Position numbers and translations under genes: made by a program. A stretch of DNA of 48,645 bases from an uncultured Acidobacteriota bacterium (GTDB lineage: Bacteria; Acidobacteriota; Thermoanaerobaculia; UBA5066). Shown piece after piece: positions 16,573-24,492 of the stretch. The stretch is taken from the NCBI GenBank assembly GCA_903845115.1, contig CAIMWE010000157.1, forward strand, positions 1 through 48,645. The letters run 5' to 3'. Numbering within the stretch: the stretch's first letter is position 1; every line of letters starts with the position of its first letter. The notes below the pieces were generated by a model, which saw only the letters and a program-made list of their open reading frames with translations, made no database searches and had not been told where the DNA came from.

Positions 16573-17085
16573 CGCTGCCGTTGATCAGGGGTGACCGGAC
16601 GCGGCCGGCCTCCCCTGCGCGCCTCCGGCGCTACCCCTCCCGGCCCCGGGGAAGAAACCGCCCGGAACTTCCACGCCCCAGGGATTCCGGCGCTGCCCGC
16701 CCACGGCAACGAAAGGGTAGGCGCGAAGCGCCGCAGGGGAAACGCCTCGCGGTTCCCCTGATCCAAGACAGCCTCTCTGGTGCGGCGCGTAGCGCCGCGT
16801 GTGTGCGCCGCGAAGGCGTCGAGCACGTGCCGGGTACCCGCTCGGCACCGCGCGGAGACCGAGCGGATCAGCCGCTCGCGTTGTCCGAGCGAAGCGAGTT
16901 CGCGAGCGGCCCGCTCGGTCGAGCACGGGGCCGCTAGCGGGTGGCTCGCGCACAGTGGCCGTAGCGGCGCACACACGCGGCGGCTCGCCGCCACGGCGGA
17001 CCACGAAGCGCGGTCCCGGGCTCCTCCCTCCGGCGCCTCGGCGGACAGAAGCCTTCCCTGCGAGTGAAGCCTCGGTCCCCCCGTC
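16573..17085. other. 513-bp non-coding stretch dense in inverted repeats
   Basis: No convincing gene is seen on either strand. It contains an 18-nt perfect inverted repeat (16794-16811 and 16964-16981), nested hairpins between its arms, and motifs shared with 23520-23670 (AGGCGCGAAGCGCCG at 16720-16734; GGTTCCCCTGATC then AAGACAGCC at 16751-16773). It could hold a structured RNA or a cluster of REP-like repeats. Confidence 0.7.
16794..16981. repeat. 18-nt inverted repeat enclosing nested hairpins
   Basis: GCCGCGTGTGTGCGCCGC at 16794-16811 recurs inverted at 16964-16981. Inside are CGCTCGG/CCGAGCG (16839-16845 with 16859-16865) and CCGCTCGCG/CGCGAGCGG (16872-16880 with 16901-16909). Folded as RNA, the 188 nt would form a long stem topped by at least two hairpins. 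Confidence 0.7.
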
Positions 17086-19500
17086 TCAGTCGTACAGGAG
17101 GAACGCGGCGCGGCGGCGCTCGAACTCCATCTGGGCGGCGGCCCAGCCGGAGACGATGGACGCGGCCGTATCTCCCCGTTCGATCCGGGTCAGCGTCGCG
17201 CCGTGGGCCAGCAGGTGTCCCAGCCGGCTCCGGTCCCACTCCTTCGGGAAGAGGTCGCGGAGCGCCGTCGCCAGCTCCATCCCCAGGGCGACCGGCGCCA
17301 GGCGGTCCCGGTCCACCACGGTGATCCGGACGCCACCGCATTCGACCCCGGAGTGCGTCGACGATGCCGGCGTGAGGCGGAGCGGCGTGAACCGGACCCC
17401 AGGGATTCCCCGGGCCGAGAGGACCGACGCGAGTCTCGCCCCGTCCAGCCAGGGGGCACCGACCCACTCGAAGGGCGCGTCGGTCCCGCGTCCCACCGAA
17501 ACGTTCGTCGTCTCGAGGAGAGCCACGCCGGGATAGAGCGCCGCCTGCGTCACGCTCCGGAGGTTCGGCGAGGGGTTCACCCAGGCGAGGCCGGTCTCGT
17601 CGTACCAGAGCGACCGCCGGCACCCCTTCATCTTCACCACGTACAGCATCGCCCCGATCGACTGCTCCGCGTTGAACATCCCGGCCAGCTCGCCGATCGT
17701 CATCCCGGTCCGGACCGGGATCGAGTGATACGCGGTAAACGAGAGACGGTCGTCGTCTGCGGGCGGCCCCTCGACGACGTCGGCCCGGATCGGGTCGGGC
17801 CGGTCCAGGACCACCACCTTCACGTTCGCCTTCGCCGCTTCCTCCATCACGTACCCGAGGGTCGTGAGGTACGTGTAGAAGCGGGCGCCGGCGTCCTGCA
17901 GGTCGACCACGATCGCGTCGAGCCCCGCGAGATCCGAGGGAGACGGGCGGCGGCTCTCGCCGTAGAGGGAGGTCACCCTCAATCCGGTGGCCGGGTCCGC
18001 CTGGCCGACGACCTTCTCGTCGCGCGTCCCGTCCGGCCCGTGCTCGGGCGAGAAGAGGCGGACGAGCGAGACGCCGGCCTTTCTCGCCGGTTCCGAGAGG
18101 AGGACTGCCGCCGTGGGGCGGCCGTCGGCCGCGCGTCCCGCCGGGTGCGTCAGGAGGGCGACCTTCCAGCCGGCGATCGCCTTGAAGCCGTCGGCCTCGA
18201 GGACGTCGATCCCCGCACGGACCGGCGATGCGGCCGCGGGTGGCGGCGGCGCGGGCGAGGCCGGCATCAAAACCTTCCTTCCCACCGCGGCGAGAAGACT
18301 CGTCGCCCACGACGCCTCCCGGAGCTTCTCCACGTCCATGTCTTCGACCGCGGCGGCGGCGAGCGTCGCGACGATCCCCCGGAGAGCGATCGGGGAGGTG
18401 CCCGAGCCGTCCGGGTGGACCCGGCTCGTCAGGAGGACGACGAAGACGCGCGTCGCCGGGTCGATCCAGATCGACGTCCCCGTCCACCCGGTGTGGCCGA
18501 ACGAGCCGCGCGGGAGGAGGTCCCCCCTGTTCGACGAGTAGGAGGTCTCGACGTCCCACCCGAGCGCCCGGAGGTCCCCGTCCCCGAAGAAGCGGGGGCG
18601 TGTCATCTCCGCGACGCCGGCGGCCGAGAGGAACGGCCCTCCCCCCGAGAGGATCGCGGTGCAGAAGCGGGCCAGGTCGTCGGCCGTCCCGAAGAGGCCG
18701 GCGTGCCCCGCCACGCCGCCGACGGCCCGGGCGCGCGGGTCGTGGACCTCGCCGCGGAGGATCCGCCCGTCGACCTTCTCGGTCGGAGCGATCCGCGCCG
18801 TGGGCAGGTTCCCCTTGCCCGCCGGACGGAACTCGGTCTCCTTCATGCCGAGCTTCGCGAAGGCGTTCTCGCGGACGAAGAGGTCGAGCTGGCGGCCCGA
18901 CACGCGGGCCACCAGCTCGCCGAGCGCCTCGTAGCCGGCGTCGGAGTAAAGGAACCGCTGGCCGGGGGGATGGGCGAGGGGGACCTTCGCCTTCCGCGCC
19001 AGAATCTCCTCCCGTGTGCCGCGGTAGAGGTCCATCGGGTCGTCGGCCACCAGCCCGCCCCGGTGAACGAGGAGCTGCTCCACCGTCACTTTCTCGCGGC
19101 CCCCTTCCCGGCCGAACTCCGGGAGATGCTTCACGACCGGGTCGGAGAGCCGGACCTTCCCTTCCTCCACCAGGACCATCACGCTCGCCGCCGTGGCGAC
19201 GGCCTTCGTGACGGACGCCAGGTCGAACACCGTGTCGACCGTCATCGCTTCCCGGTCGGGGACGAGGGACCGGAAGCCGTACGCCTTCCGGTAGACGACC
19301 TTGTTCCCGCGGCCGATCAGGACAACCGCCCCGGGGAGCTCCTTTCGCGCGATCGCCCCCTCGACCGGCGCGTCGATCCGCGCGAGCCGCGCGGCCGACA
19401 TGCCGGCCGAAGCGGGCGGGACGACGGGCAGCGCGCCGGCGGCCCGCGCCGGGGAAGCCGCGAGGAGAGCCGCGAGGAGAGCCGGAGCGAGGCTTCCCAC
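17086..19500 (-). CDS. Secreted AmiE-like serine hydrolase fused to NamZ-type exo-N-acetylmuramidase (DUF1343)
   Basis: 804 residues. Residues 1-21 are a Sec signal peptide. Residues about 25-395 are a beta-lactamase-fold esterase/amidase domain with Ser96-Val-Thr-Lys99, Tyr185-Ser-Asp and His336-Thr-Gly. An Ala/Pro linker (about 411-427) leads to a DUF1343 domain at 428-804, with FSPEHG near 483, VVDLQDAGARFYTYLTTL near 532, VVLDRPDP, GMTIGELAGMFN and NVSVGRGTDAPFEWVGAPW. DUF1343 includes Bacillus subtilis NamZ, which removes MurNAc from non-reducing glycan ends. In B. subtilis the beta-lactamase-fold MurNAc-Ala amidase AmiE and NamZ are separate genes of one operon; here they are one exported protein. 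It starts 11 nt after the DAP decarboxylase homologue and probably shares its transcript. Confidence 0.87.
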   Translation of the reverse strand: MGSLAPALLAALLAASPARAAGALPVVPPASAGMSAARLARIDAPVEGAIARKELPGAVVLIGRGNKVVYRKAYGFRSLVPDREAMTVDTVFDLASVTKAVATAASVMVLVEEGKVRLSDPVVKHLPEFGREGGREKVTVEQLLVHRGGLVADDPMDLYRGTREEILARKAKVPLAHPPGQRFLYSDAGYEALGELVARVSGRQLDLFVRENAFAKLGMKETEFRPAGKGNLPTARIAPTEKVDGRILRGEVHDPRARAVGGVAGHAGLFGTADDLARFCTAILSGGGPFLSAAGVAEMTRPRFFGDGDLRALGWDVETSYSSNRGDLLPRGSFGHTGWTGTSIWIDPATRVFVVLLTSRVHPDGSGTSPIALRGIVATLAAAAVEDMDVEKLREASWATSLLAAVGRKVLMPASPAPPPPAAASPVRAGIDVLEADGFKAIAGWKVALLTHPAGRAADGRPTAAVLLSEPARKAGVSLVRLFSPEHGPDGTRDEKVVGQADPATGLRVTSLYGESRRPSPSDLAGLDAIVVDLQDAGARFYTYLTTLGYVMEEAAKANVKVVVLDRPDPIRADVVEGPPADDDRLSFTAYHSIPVRTGMTIGELAGMFNAEQSIGAMLYVVKMKGCRRSLWYDETGLAWVNPSPNLRSVTQAALYPGVALLETTNVSVGRGTDAPFEWVGAPWLDGARLASVLSARGIPGVRFTPLRLTPASSTHSGVECGGVRITVVDRDRLAPVALGMELATALRDLFPKEWDRSRLGHLLAHGATLTRIERGDTAASIVSGWAAAQMEFERRRAAFLLYD

Positions 19501-19511
19501 GGGACGCCCCC

Positions 19512-20957
19512 CTACTTCTTCGGGGCGGCCGGGGCGGCCTCGGCGCGGAAGAGGTCGTCGAACGTCCCGCGGCGGCGGATGACGCGGGCGTCGTTCCCGT
19601 CCACGAGGACCTCGGCCGGAAGCGGCCGCGCGTTGTACTCGCTCGCCATCGAGAAGCCGTAGGCCCCCGCGTCGAGGATCACGACGAGGTCGCCCGCCTT
19701 GGGCCGGGGAAGCATCCGGTCGGCCGCGAGGATGTCTCCGGTCTCGCAGACGTCCCCGGCGACGTCGAGCTTCTGGACCTCCCCCGCGGGGCCGACGACC
19801 CGCACGCGGTGGTAGGCCTGGTACATGGCGGGGCGCATCAGCGTCTCGAAGCCGGCGTCCACGTTGACGAAGGTCTTCACGGGGGTCGTCTTCACCGAGT
19901 TGACCCGGGCCAGGAGGAAGCCCGACGGCGCCACGAAGAAGCGGCCCGGCTCGAGCCAGAGGACCGGCTCGTACCCGAGGGCCTTCACCCCGTCGTCCCA
20001 GATCGGCTTCAGCGCCCTTGCGAGGTCCTCGGAGCCCATCACCGTCTCGCCGTCGTGGTACGGGATCCCGATGCCGCCGCCGAGGTCCACGAACTCGAGC
20101 GTGACGCCGAGCTTCTCCTTCAGCTCCCGGACGAACGCGAGCATCTTCCTCGCCGTCGCCTCGTATCCCGACGTCTCCGTGATCTGGGAGCCGATGTGGC
20201 AGTGGACGCCCGTGATCCTGACGTGCGGGAGCGCCTTCGCCCTGGCGTACGCCGCGAGGGCGATCCCGTCCTCGAGGTGGAGGCCGAACTTCGACTCGGA
20301 GATGCCGGTGTTGATCTGGTGGATCGTGTGCGGATCGACTCCCGGGTTGATGCGGAACGAGATGCGCGCCGCCTTCCCGAGGCGCCCCGCGATCTCGCTC
20401 ACCTGCTCCAGCTCGTCGCGCGAGTCGACGTTCAGGACGCTCCCGTTCCGGATCGCCAGCTCGATCTCGTCGGGCCGCTTGGAGGAGGAGGTGAACATGA
20501 TCTCGTCCCCCGGCACCCCGACCCGCCTGGCGGCGACCAGCTCACCGCCCGAGACCACCTCGGCCCCGAGCCCCTCGTCCCTCAGGAGCGAGACGATCAC
20601 GCCGTTCGTGTTCGCCTTCACCGCGTAGAAGACCTTCAGCTTCGGGAAGCGGGGCGCGAACGCCCCCTTCAGCGCCCGCGCCTGGCCCACGATCGTCGCC
20701 CGGTCGTAGACGTAGAGCGGCGTCCCGAATCTCGCGGCCAGCGTCTCGAAGGCCCGCGTCGCCTCCGGGCTCCCGGCCCGGTCGGCCCGGGCCGCCTGGA
20801 GACCGTCGCGGAGCGTGGAGGCAGGGGCGGCGGCTCCGGGCGGCAGAGGGGCGGCGGCCTGGGCAGGGGCCTTCGACGGGACCTCGGCGCCGGCGAGGAT
20901 CGGCGAGAAGCAGAGAGCCAGCGCGACGGCGAGACGGGAAGGCGTGCGATTCGGCAA
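19512..20957 (-). CDS. Exported diaminopimelate/lysine decarboxylase homologue (LysA fold)
   Basis: 481 residues. It belongs to the fold III PLP decarboxylases: Lys114 in VFYAVKANTN binds PLP, with His252-Cys-His in HCHIGSQ, GGGIGIPY (about 293-300), EPGR (336-339), CETGD (404-408) and DAGAY. This set matches diaminopimelate decarboxylase, though D-ornithine/D-lysine decarboxylases are similar. About 65 extra N-terminal residues start with a Sec-like signal (SRLAVALALCFSPILAGA) and an Ala/Pro linker, so the enzyme is predicted to be periplasmic, which is unusual for this family. The start is TTG, picked because AGGAGG lies 5 nt upstream and the signal peptide follows at once. DAP freed from murein peptides is the likely substrate. 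Confidence 0.82.
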   Translation of the reverse strand: MPNRTPSRLAVALALCFSPILAGAEVPSKAPAQAAAPLPPGAAAPASTLRDGLQAARADRAGSPEATRAFETLAARFGTPLYVYDRATIVGQARALKGAFAPRFPKLKVFYAVKANTNGVIVSLLRDEGLGAEVVSGGELVAARRVGVPGDEIMFTSSSKRPDEIELAIRNGSVLNVDSRDELEQVSEIAGRLGKAARISFRINPGVDPHTIHQINTGISESKFGLHLEDGIALAAYARAKALPHVRITGVHCHIGSQITETSGYEATARKMLAFVRELKEKLGVTLEFVDLGGGIGIPYHDGETVMGSEDLARALKPIWDDGVKALGYEPVLWLEPGRFFVAPSGFLLARVNSVKTTPVKTFVNVDAGFETLMRPAMYQAYHRVRVVGPAGEVQKLDVAGDVCETGDILAADRMLPRPKAGDLVVILDAGAYGFSMASEYNARPLPAEVLVDGNDARVIRRRGTFDDLFRAEAAPAAPKK

Positions 20958-20981
20958 GGAGTCCTCCTGTGGGCGGGTGCC

Positions 20982-20993
20982 GGCCGATTCTCG
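20982..20993 (-). promoter_or_regulatory. Promoter-like 12-mer CGAGAATCGGCC
   Basis: Identical to the 12-mer at 3779-3790. Used as a -10 region (GAGAAT) it would give a leader of about 23 nt that contains AGGAGG before the TTG start at 20957. Confidence 0.4.
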
Positions 20994-21013
20994 GGGAGGG
21001 GCGCCGCCCTGTC

Positions 21014-21019
21014 TAGAAT
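21014..21019 (+). promoter_or_regulatory. Leaderless-type -10 box TAGAAT for the LD-carboxypeptidase
   Basis: TAGAAT ends 7 nt before ATG 21027. Confidence 0.5.
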
Positions 21020-21026
21020 GGGCTCC

Positions 21027-22106
21027 ATGCTGAATCGCAGAGGGTTCCTCGGGCAGGTCTCCACCGCGTCCCTGTTCGCCGCCTTCCCCCCGGGGCTCCA
21101 GGAGACGATCGCGCGCGCCGAGAAGGGGACGCTGCCGCCGATCCGGCCGAAGGCGCTGAAGAGGGGAATGACGATCGCCCTCGTCTCTCCTTCCAGCCCG
21201 CTGGCCGACTCCGAGAGCCTGAAGATCGCGGCGGAGATGACGGCCCTCCTCGGCTTCGTCCCGAAGCTGATGCCGAACGCCGGCCGGGTCGCGATGTACC
21301 TGGCGGGGACGGACCAGGAGCGGGCGGCCGACCTCAACACCGCCTTCGCCGATCCGTCCGTCGACGCCGTCTGGTGCCTCCGCGGCGGCTACGGCTCGTA
21401 CCGGATCCTCCCCTTCCTCGACTACGAGACGATCCGGAAGAACCCCAAGCCCCTCATCGGCTACAGCGACGTCACCGCTCTTCTCAACGCCGTCCACCGG
21501 ATGACCGGCCTCGTCACCTTCCACGGACCGATGGGATCCGAGAACCTCACCGAGTTCACCCTTTCCGAGTTCAAGAAGGTCCTCTACGAGGCGAGGGCGG
21601 CCGGATCGATCGCCGCCCCTCCTCCGCCGCCGCCCCTCGAGCGGGAAGGCTTCGTCGACCGCGAGAACCGCCTCCGCCGGATCGCTCCTGGCAAAGCCAG
21701 GGGGCCGCTCGTCGGCGGGAACATCAGCGTCTTTGCGACCCTCGTCGGGACACCGTTCGAGCCGGACCTCCGGGGGAGAATCCTCCTTCTCGAGGAGGTG
21801 GGAGAGGAGCCGAAGAAGATCGACCGGTGGCTGAGCGGCTTCCTGCTGACAGGACGGCTCCAGTCGCTCGCCGGGATCGTCCTCGGGCGGTTCAACGACT
21901 GCGGTCCGAAGGACCAGGCGGCCTACTACGGGACCTGGACGTGGCAGGAGGTCTGCGCGGACAGGCTGGGAGGCCTCGGCATCCCCGTCCTCGCCGGCCT
22001 CCGCTTCGGGCACGTCCCGGATAAGGCGACGCTCCCGATCGGCGTCGCCGCCGAGCTGGACGCCGACGCCGGGACCCTGACCCTCCTGGAGCCCGCCGTC
22101 GCCTGA
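21027..22106 (+). CDS. LD-carboxypeptidase (S66 family, LdcA-like) with Tat export signal
   Basis: 359 residues. S66 peptidases remove the terminal D-Ala from murein tetrapeptides. The nucleophile is Ser124 in LRGGYGSYRILPF, the acid Glu256 in ILLLEEVGEEPKKIDR, and His329 in LRFGHVPDK. The N-terminus (LNRRGFLGQVSTASLFAAF) is a twin-arginine signal, so export is predicted, unlike the cytoplasmic E. coli LdcA. A second in-frame ATG at 21018 overlaps the -10 box, so 21027 is preferred. It is divergent from the DAP decarboxylase homologue. Confidence 0.87.
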   Translation: MLNRRGFLGQVSTASLFAAFPPGLQETIARAEKGTLPPIRPKALKRGMTIALVSPSSPLADSESLKIAAEMTALLGFVPKLMPNAGRVAMYLAGTDQERAADLNTAFADPSVDAVWCLRGGYGSYRILPFLDYETIRKNPKPLIGYSDVTALLNAVHRMTGLVTFHGPMGSENLTEFTLSEFKKVLYEARAAGSIAAPPPPPPLEREGFVDRENRLRRIAPGKARGPLVGGNISVFATLVGTPFEPDLRGRILLLEEVGEEPKKIDRWLSGFLLTGRLQSLAGIVLGRFNDCGPKDQAAYYGTWTWQEVCADRLGGLGIPVLAGLRFGHVPDKATLPIGVAAELDADAGTLTLLEPAVA

Positions 22107-22167
22107 TCGGGGACGGTCCTGAAATCGTGTATTGTCGAGCTACTGAGAAGCGAATCAGGAGGCAAGG

Positions 22168-23517
22168 ATGAGCGTCAACTCCCGACGGGACCACCTCGAC
22201 GAGATCCGGGCTGCTGCCCTGGGCGCGGTCGAACCGGGAAGAGCGGTCCGGAGGTTCCTCTCCCGCGACGGGGATCGCCTTCGAGTCGGGGATCACGTGG
22301 TTCTGCTCGACTCCGCCCGGCCCGTCCGCCTCCTCGCGGCCGGGAAGGCGGCGGTTCCGATGGCGAGGGCGGCCGCCTCGATCCTCGGGGGCCGCCTCGG
22401 CCCAGGCATCGTCGTGACGAAGCACGGCCACTTCGACGGCCTCCCCTTCCCCCCGGGCCTGACGGCGATCGAGGCGGGTCACCCGGTCCCCGACGATGCG
22501 GGGCTCGCGGCCGTGGCCGCGATCGAGGCTCTCCTCGAAGGAGTCGGCGACCAGGACGTGGTCCTCGCCCTCTTCTCGGGCGGGGCCTCGGCCCTCCTCC
22601 CGGACCCGGCCGAGGGGCTGACGCTGGCCGACCTCCAGGCGACGACGGGAGCGCTCCTCCGCTCGGGCGCCCCGATCGGCGAGCTGAACGCCGTCCGCAA
22701 GCACCTCTCGAAGCTGAAGGGGGGCCAGCTGGCCCGGCGGGCCCAGCCGGCGGCCCTGGCCGCCCTCATCCTCTCGGACGTCGTCGGCGATCCGCTCGAC
22801 GTCATCGCCTCCGGCCCGACGGCGCCCGACCCGACGACGTTCGCGGACGCCTGGGCGATCCTGGAGCAGAGGGGCTTGCTCGCCGCCGTCCCGGCCCCGG
22901 TGAGGCGCCGCCTTCACGACGGGGTGGAGGGACGGCTCCCCGACACGCCCGGCCCAGGCGACCCTCTCTTCTCCCGCGTCGCGAACGTCCTGGTCGGCTC
23001 CAACCGGCTGGCCGCCGAGGCGGCGGTGTCGGCGGCCGAGCGGCTGGGCTACCGAACCCTTCTCCTCTCGACCTTCGTGGAAGGCGAGGCGCGCGAGGTG
23101 GCGAAGGTGGCCGCCGCGCTCGCGAGGGAGATCCTCGCGTCCGGTCATCCCGCCGCGCCCCCCGCGTGCCTCGTCCTCGGAGGCGAGACGACGGTGACGG
23201 TCAAGGGAGCCGGGCGCGGCGGCCGCAACCAGGAGCTCGCCCTGGCGGCCGCCCTCTTGCTGGAGGGGATCGACGGTGTCTCGATCCTGGCGCTCGCCAC
23301 CGACGGCACCGACGGCCCGACGGACTCGGCCGGAGGGGTCATCGACGGAGGAACCGCCGCCGCGATCCGCGCCGCCGGGATCGACCCCGCCGCGGCACTC
23401 GCCGACAACGACTCCTACCCGGCCCTGGATTCCTGCGGCGCCCTCCTAAGGACCGGTCCGACCGGCACCAACGTCAACGACCTCCTCGTCCTCCTCGTCG
23501 GAGACCCGAACAGCTGA
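22168..23517 (+). CDS. Glycerate 2-kinase (GckA/MOFRL family)
   Basis: 449 residues. It phosphorylates D-glycerate to 2-phosphoglycerate. The N-terminal half has LLAAGKAAVPMARAAA, VVTKHGHFDG and the phosphate-binding LFSGGASALLPDPAEG; LNAVRKHLSKLKGGQLA follows. The MOFRL C-terminal part has LVLGGETTVTVKG, GRGGRNQELALAAAL and ATDGTDGPTDSAGG. A clear AGGAGG precedes the ATG, so this gene is leadered. Its link to murein use is not obvious. A hairpin terminator follows at 23563. Confidence 0.9.
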   Translation: MSVNSRRDHLDEIRAAALGAVEPGRAVRRFLSRDGDRLRVGDHVVLLDSARPVRLLAAGKAAVPMARAAASILGGRLGPGIVVTKHGHFDGLPFPPGLTAIEAGHPVPDDAGLAAVAAIEALLEGVGDQDVVLALFSGGASALLPDPAEGLTLADLQATTGALLRSGAPIGELNAVRKHLSKLKGGQLARRAQPAALAALILSDVVGDPLDVIASGPTAPDPTTFADAWAILEQRGLLAAVPAPVRRRLHDGVEGRLPDTPGPGDPLFSRVANVLVGSNRLAAEAAVSAAERLGYRTLLLSTFVEGEAREVAKVAAALAREILASGHPAAPPACLVLGGETTVTVKGAGRGGRNQELALAAALLLEGIDGVSILALATDGTDGPTDSAGGVIDGGTAAAIRAAGIDPAAALADNDSYPALDSCGALLRTGPTGTNVNDLLVLLVGDPNS

Positions 23518-23519
23518 GC

Positions 23520-23670
23520 GCGCCATGCCCCCGGCCCGGAGGGGTTCGCCGCGAAGCGGCAAAAGGGGAACCCGGGCTGAGGGTTCCCCTTCTCAACGAC
23601 AGCCAGCTCCGGCAGGCGCGAAGCGCCGAGCGCCGAGGGTTCCCCTTCTGATGTTCAGCCGCTCCGGCTT
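23520..23670. repeat. Repeat cluster related to 16573-17085
   Basis: It holds GGTTCCCCTTCTC followed by ACAGCC (23582-23604), AGGCGCGAAGCGCCG (23614-23628) and another GGGTTCCCCTTCT (23638 onward). Close relatives of the first two occur at 16751-16773 and 16720-16734, so this is a dispersed intergenic repeat family. Confidence 0.6.
23563..23591 (+). terminator. Hairpin after the glycerate kinase gene
   Basis: 11-bp perfect arms (AAGGGGAACCC and its complement) around a 7-nt loop, 46 nt after the stop. The bases after the stem are pyrimidine-rich rather than pure T. Confidence 0.55.
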
Positions 23671-23698
23671 TTCAAGAAACGCGTCCGCGTTTCTTGAA
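23671..23698. repeat. Perfect 28-bp palindrome across the GNAT gene stop
   Basis: TTCAAGAAACGCG (23671-23683) and its complement (23686-23698) are separated by 2 nt. The TGA of the GNAT gene (23672-23674) lies in one arm, which repeats the layout seen at the SIS gene. Confidence 0.85.
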
Positions 23699-24460
23699 CA
23701 GATAGGCTGGCCCGTCGGCCCGCGCCCCGACGCCGATCGCCTCGTACCCCGCGGAAAAGAGGGCATGCGCGCCCTTCGCGAAGACGCGGCGCGCCTTCAG
23801 GGCCCCTTCCGGATCCGTCTTGTACGTCTCCGGCGCCCCGGCCGGGAACGGCAGGAGGACCCGCGGCGGGTTCTTCTCCGACCGCGGGCGGAAGACCGGG
23901 ACGCCTTCCAGATCCGGCCTCTTCAGCGTCGGGTCCCCGGCGGCCGCCCGCTCCACGTCACCGTCGTCCAGCCGCCAGCTCACCTCGAACCGGTCGGACG
24001 GGAGGTGTCCGTAGATCCCCCCCATCTCGCCGTAGAAGTTCGGCAGGAGCCGGCGCGCGCGCGCCCGGAGCTTTCCCAGGTTCAGGCTCGCGTTCTTCAG
24101 GAGGAACGGGTCATAGGTCCACGTCACCAGCCGGATCCCGTGGTCGAGGCACCACGAACGCTGGAAGAGCTTCAGGAGCGTGGAGAGCCCTCGCCCCTGC
24201 GCCTCGCGCCGGACCGCCAGGAGGTGGGAGTGCTGGCAGGGCTCTCCCAGGTTCACGCGCGGGATGCCGAAGACGAAGCCCAGCATCCTCTTCCCCTCGA
24301 AAGCCCCGGCCATCAGGCCGCCCGCGTGCGCCCCCGCGACGAGGTCGGGGGCCGGCGAGACCATCTTCGGCGCGAAGTCCCAGGCGTCCTGCGAGACCTC
24401 CATGGACTCGAGGAACTCGTTCGGGCTGGCCAGCTCCCGGATGACGAGGGTCGGCTTCAC
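23672..24460 (-). CDS. GNAT acyltransferase paired with N-succinylamino-acid racemase
   Basis: 262 residues. The GNAT core is at about 1-150: LMAGAFEGKRMLGFVFGIP, then the acyl-CoA loop HLLAVRREAQGRGLSTLLK. TWTYDPFLLKNASLNLGKL and NFYGEMGGIYGHLPSDRF are typical of the GNATs found next to racemases of the N-succinylamino-acid type. In Geobacillus such an enzyme succinylates D-amino acids so that the racemase and a desuccinylase can yield the L-form. No desuccinylase is in the window. The GTG start overlaps the stop of an 11-codon relay ORF (24457-24492). The gene ends inside a palindrome. Confidence 0.8.
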   Translation of the reverse strand: MKPTLVIRELASPNEFLESMEVSQDAWDFAPKMVSPAPDLVAGAHAGGLMAGAFEGKRMLGFVFGIPRVNLGEPCQHSHLLAVRREAQGRGLSTLLKLFQRSWCLDHGIRLVTWTYDPFLLKNASLNLGKLRARARRLLPNFYGEMGGIYGHLPSDRFEVSWRLDDGDVERAAAGDPTLKRPDLEGVPVFRPRSEKNPPRVLLPFPAGAPETYKTDPEGALKARRVFAKGAHALFSAGYEAIGVGARADGPAYLFKKRGRVS

Positions 24461-24492
24461 TTCGCCGCCGGCCTCGATGCCTGTCGGGTCAT
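24457..24492 (-). other. 11-codon relay ORF linking racemase and GNAT genes
   Basis: Its ATG overlaps the racemase stop (ATGA at 24489-24492) and its TGA overlaps the GNAT start (GTGA at 24457-24460). The peptide would be MTRQASRPAAK. It can carry a terminating ribosome across the 28-nt gap between the two genes. Confidence 0.45.

Noticed and set aside
16573-17085. Possible CRISPR array
   Set aside because: Repeats are inverted and unevenly spaced, with no regular spacer length and no cas genes nearby.
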